This document shows, piece after piece, positions 30,974 to 31,338 of a DNA stretch of 31,338 nt. Below the pieces are notes generated by a model. That model made no database searches. It had not been told where the DNA came from and worked only from the letters and a program-made list of their open reading frames with translations. Position numbers and translations under genes: made by a program. Positions within the stretch are counted from its first letter, which is position 1; the number at the start of each line of letters is the position of its first letter. This stretch comes from an uncultured Ruminococcus sp. (GTDB lineage: Bacteria; Bacillota; Clostridia; Lachnospirales; Lachnospiraceae): the NCBI GenBank assembly GCA_900553885.1, contig USFD01000035.1, positions 1 through 31,338 of the forward strand, given 5' to 3'.

Positions 30974-31338
30974 CGCACCTAAAAGAAAAATATTTGATGC
31001 TGTAGATATGATGACGGCAGGTGAAGCAAAGACGGAGTCCGGAAACGATCTCCAGTACCTGCCGCTGGATGCGGTCAAACCGTTTCATGGCCATCCTTTT
31101 CGGATGTATGAAGGAGAGCGGCTGGAAGATATGGTTCAGAGCATACGGGAGCATGGAGTTTTGAATCCGGTGATCGTCCGGAAACAGGAAGATGGGTATG
31201 AGATGCTTTCCGGCCATAATCGGCAAAGGGCGGCGATGCTGGCGGGGATTGACAAAATTCCTGCCATTGTGAAAGAGAACCTGTCAGATGAAGACGCAAT
31301 TGTCTATGTGATTGAAACAAATATGATCCAGCGGTCTT
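30963..31338 (+). CDS. ParB/RepB/Spo0J-family protein, 3' end beyond window
   Basis: At least 125 residues are visible. After a short basic N-terminus (MKANAPKRKIFDAVDMM) comes the ParB N-terminal (nuclease-like/CTPase) domain: 'LQYLPLDAVKPFHGHPFRMYEGERLEDMVQSIREHGVLNPVIVR', then 'YEMLSGHNRQRAAMLAGIDKIPAIV', which holds the 'GHNRxRAA' box. 'EDAIVYVIETNMIQRS' leads into the HTH domain outside the window. It binds centromere-like parS sites and ParA. No parS-like repeat was recognised in the visible part. It overlaps parA by 11 nt, so production is coupled. Confidence 0.9.
   Translation, partial: MKANAPKRKIFDAVDMMTAGEAKTESGNDLQYLPLDAVKPFHGHPFRMYEGERLEDMVQSIREHGVLNPVIVRKQEDGYEMLSGHNRQRAAMLAGIDKIPAIVKENLSDEDAIVYVIETNMIQRS

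Larger units (their letters stand above)
29534..31338 (+). mobile_element. Left end of an integrated conjugative/mobilisable element (runs off window)
   Basis: The left boundary is placed at 29533/29534, where recQ homology stops after the codons for VDE. The element begins with ~325 nt of non-coding, hairpin-rich DNA, followed by symE-like, parA and parB genes in one direction. A ParA/ParB partition pair next to a SymE-like gene is typical of the end of Tn1549-like and related ICEs of gut Firmicutes. No recombinase, relaxase or right end is in the window, so class (ICE, IME or plasmid-like prophage) and target duplication cannot be decided. Confidence 0.75.

Noticed and set aside
1..31338. 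CRISPR array, tRNA, rRNA or insertion sequence transposase
   Set aside because: No regularly spaced repeats, cloverleaf-like sequences, rRNA segments or transposase motifs were seen.

Overview
The window looks like chromosomal DNA from a clostridial Firmicute, most likely Lachnospiraceae. The evidence is moderate GC with AT-rich intergenic DNA, strong AGGAGG ribosome binding sites, sigma-A promoters with 17-nt spacers, XRE/DUF small-protein clusters, an ECF sigma/zf-HC2 anti-sigma pair with its own ECF promoter, split chromate transporters, an MBOAT/DHHW acetylation pair and a SymE-ParA-ParB mobile element. I cannot name genus or species from the sequence alone.

Layout. (1) 1-9.0 kb is a plastic, partly decayed accessory stretch. 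It holds small cysteine-rich and DUF proteins, a VanZ-like protein, small membrane proteins, two XRE regulators (one with a shortened HTH), a Gfo/Idh/MocA oxidoreductase, and remnants of an XRE regulator, a DUF3795 protein and two methyltransferases. (2) 9.0-11.3 kb holds, on the minus strand, an ECF sigma factor and membrane anti-sigma factor behind an ECF-type promoter. The sigma gene appears to start at CTG. Convergent hairpin terminators lie at its 3' end and a divergent membrane protein follows. (3) 11.5-14.5 kb is a two-gene MBOAT + DHHW cell-surface O-acetylation unit closed by a strong terminator. (4) 14.5-17.0 kb holds an Fe-S aldo/keto reductase, a decayed zinc alcohol dehydrogenase, an HD-domain protein and a flavin/PNPOx-fold protein. 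(5) 17.0-18.5 kb is a chromate transporter pair whose divergent LysR regulator survives only as a 3' fragment. (6) 18.5-23.9 kb is a tightly overlapping sbcD-sbcC-TrmH-type methyltransferase operon. (7) 23.9-25.0 kb is a minus-strand FliB-like cysteine-rich protein. (8) 25.2-27.4 kb is a NatAB-type ABC exporter, with a palindrome inside its promoter. (9) 27.4-28.9 kb is an MFS transporter behind a promoter that overlaps a 16-bp-arm inverted repeat. (10) 28.9-29.5 kb is recQ, cut in its DEAH box. (11) 29.534 kb to the end is the left end of an integrated mobile element: a structured non-coding leader with two terminator-like hairpins that share complementary motifs, then symE-like, parA and parB (running off the window).

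How the parts fit. Repair genes (sbcCD, interrupted recQ), envelope modification and stress (ECF sigma, MBOAT/DHHW, VanZ) and efflux (ABC, MFS, Chr) sit in a backbone that is losing accessory genes. At least seven broken or partial genes are visible. The most interesting part is the element terminus. It disrupts a helicase gene, appears to form a hybrid promoter with host DNA, and carries a leader that could fold into mutually exclusive terminator and anti-terminator structures ahead of a toxin-like/partition operon.
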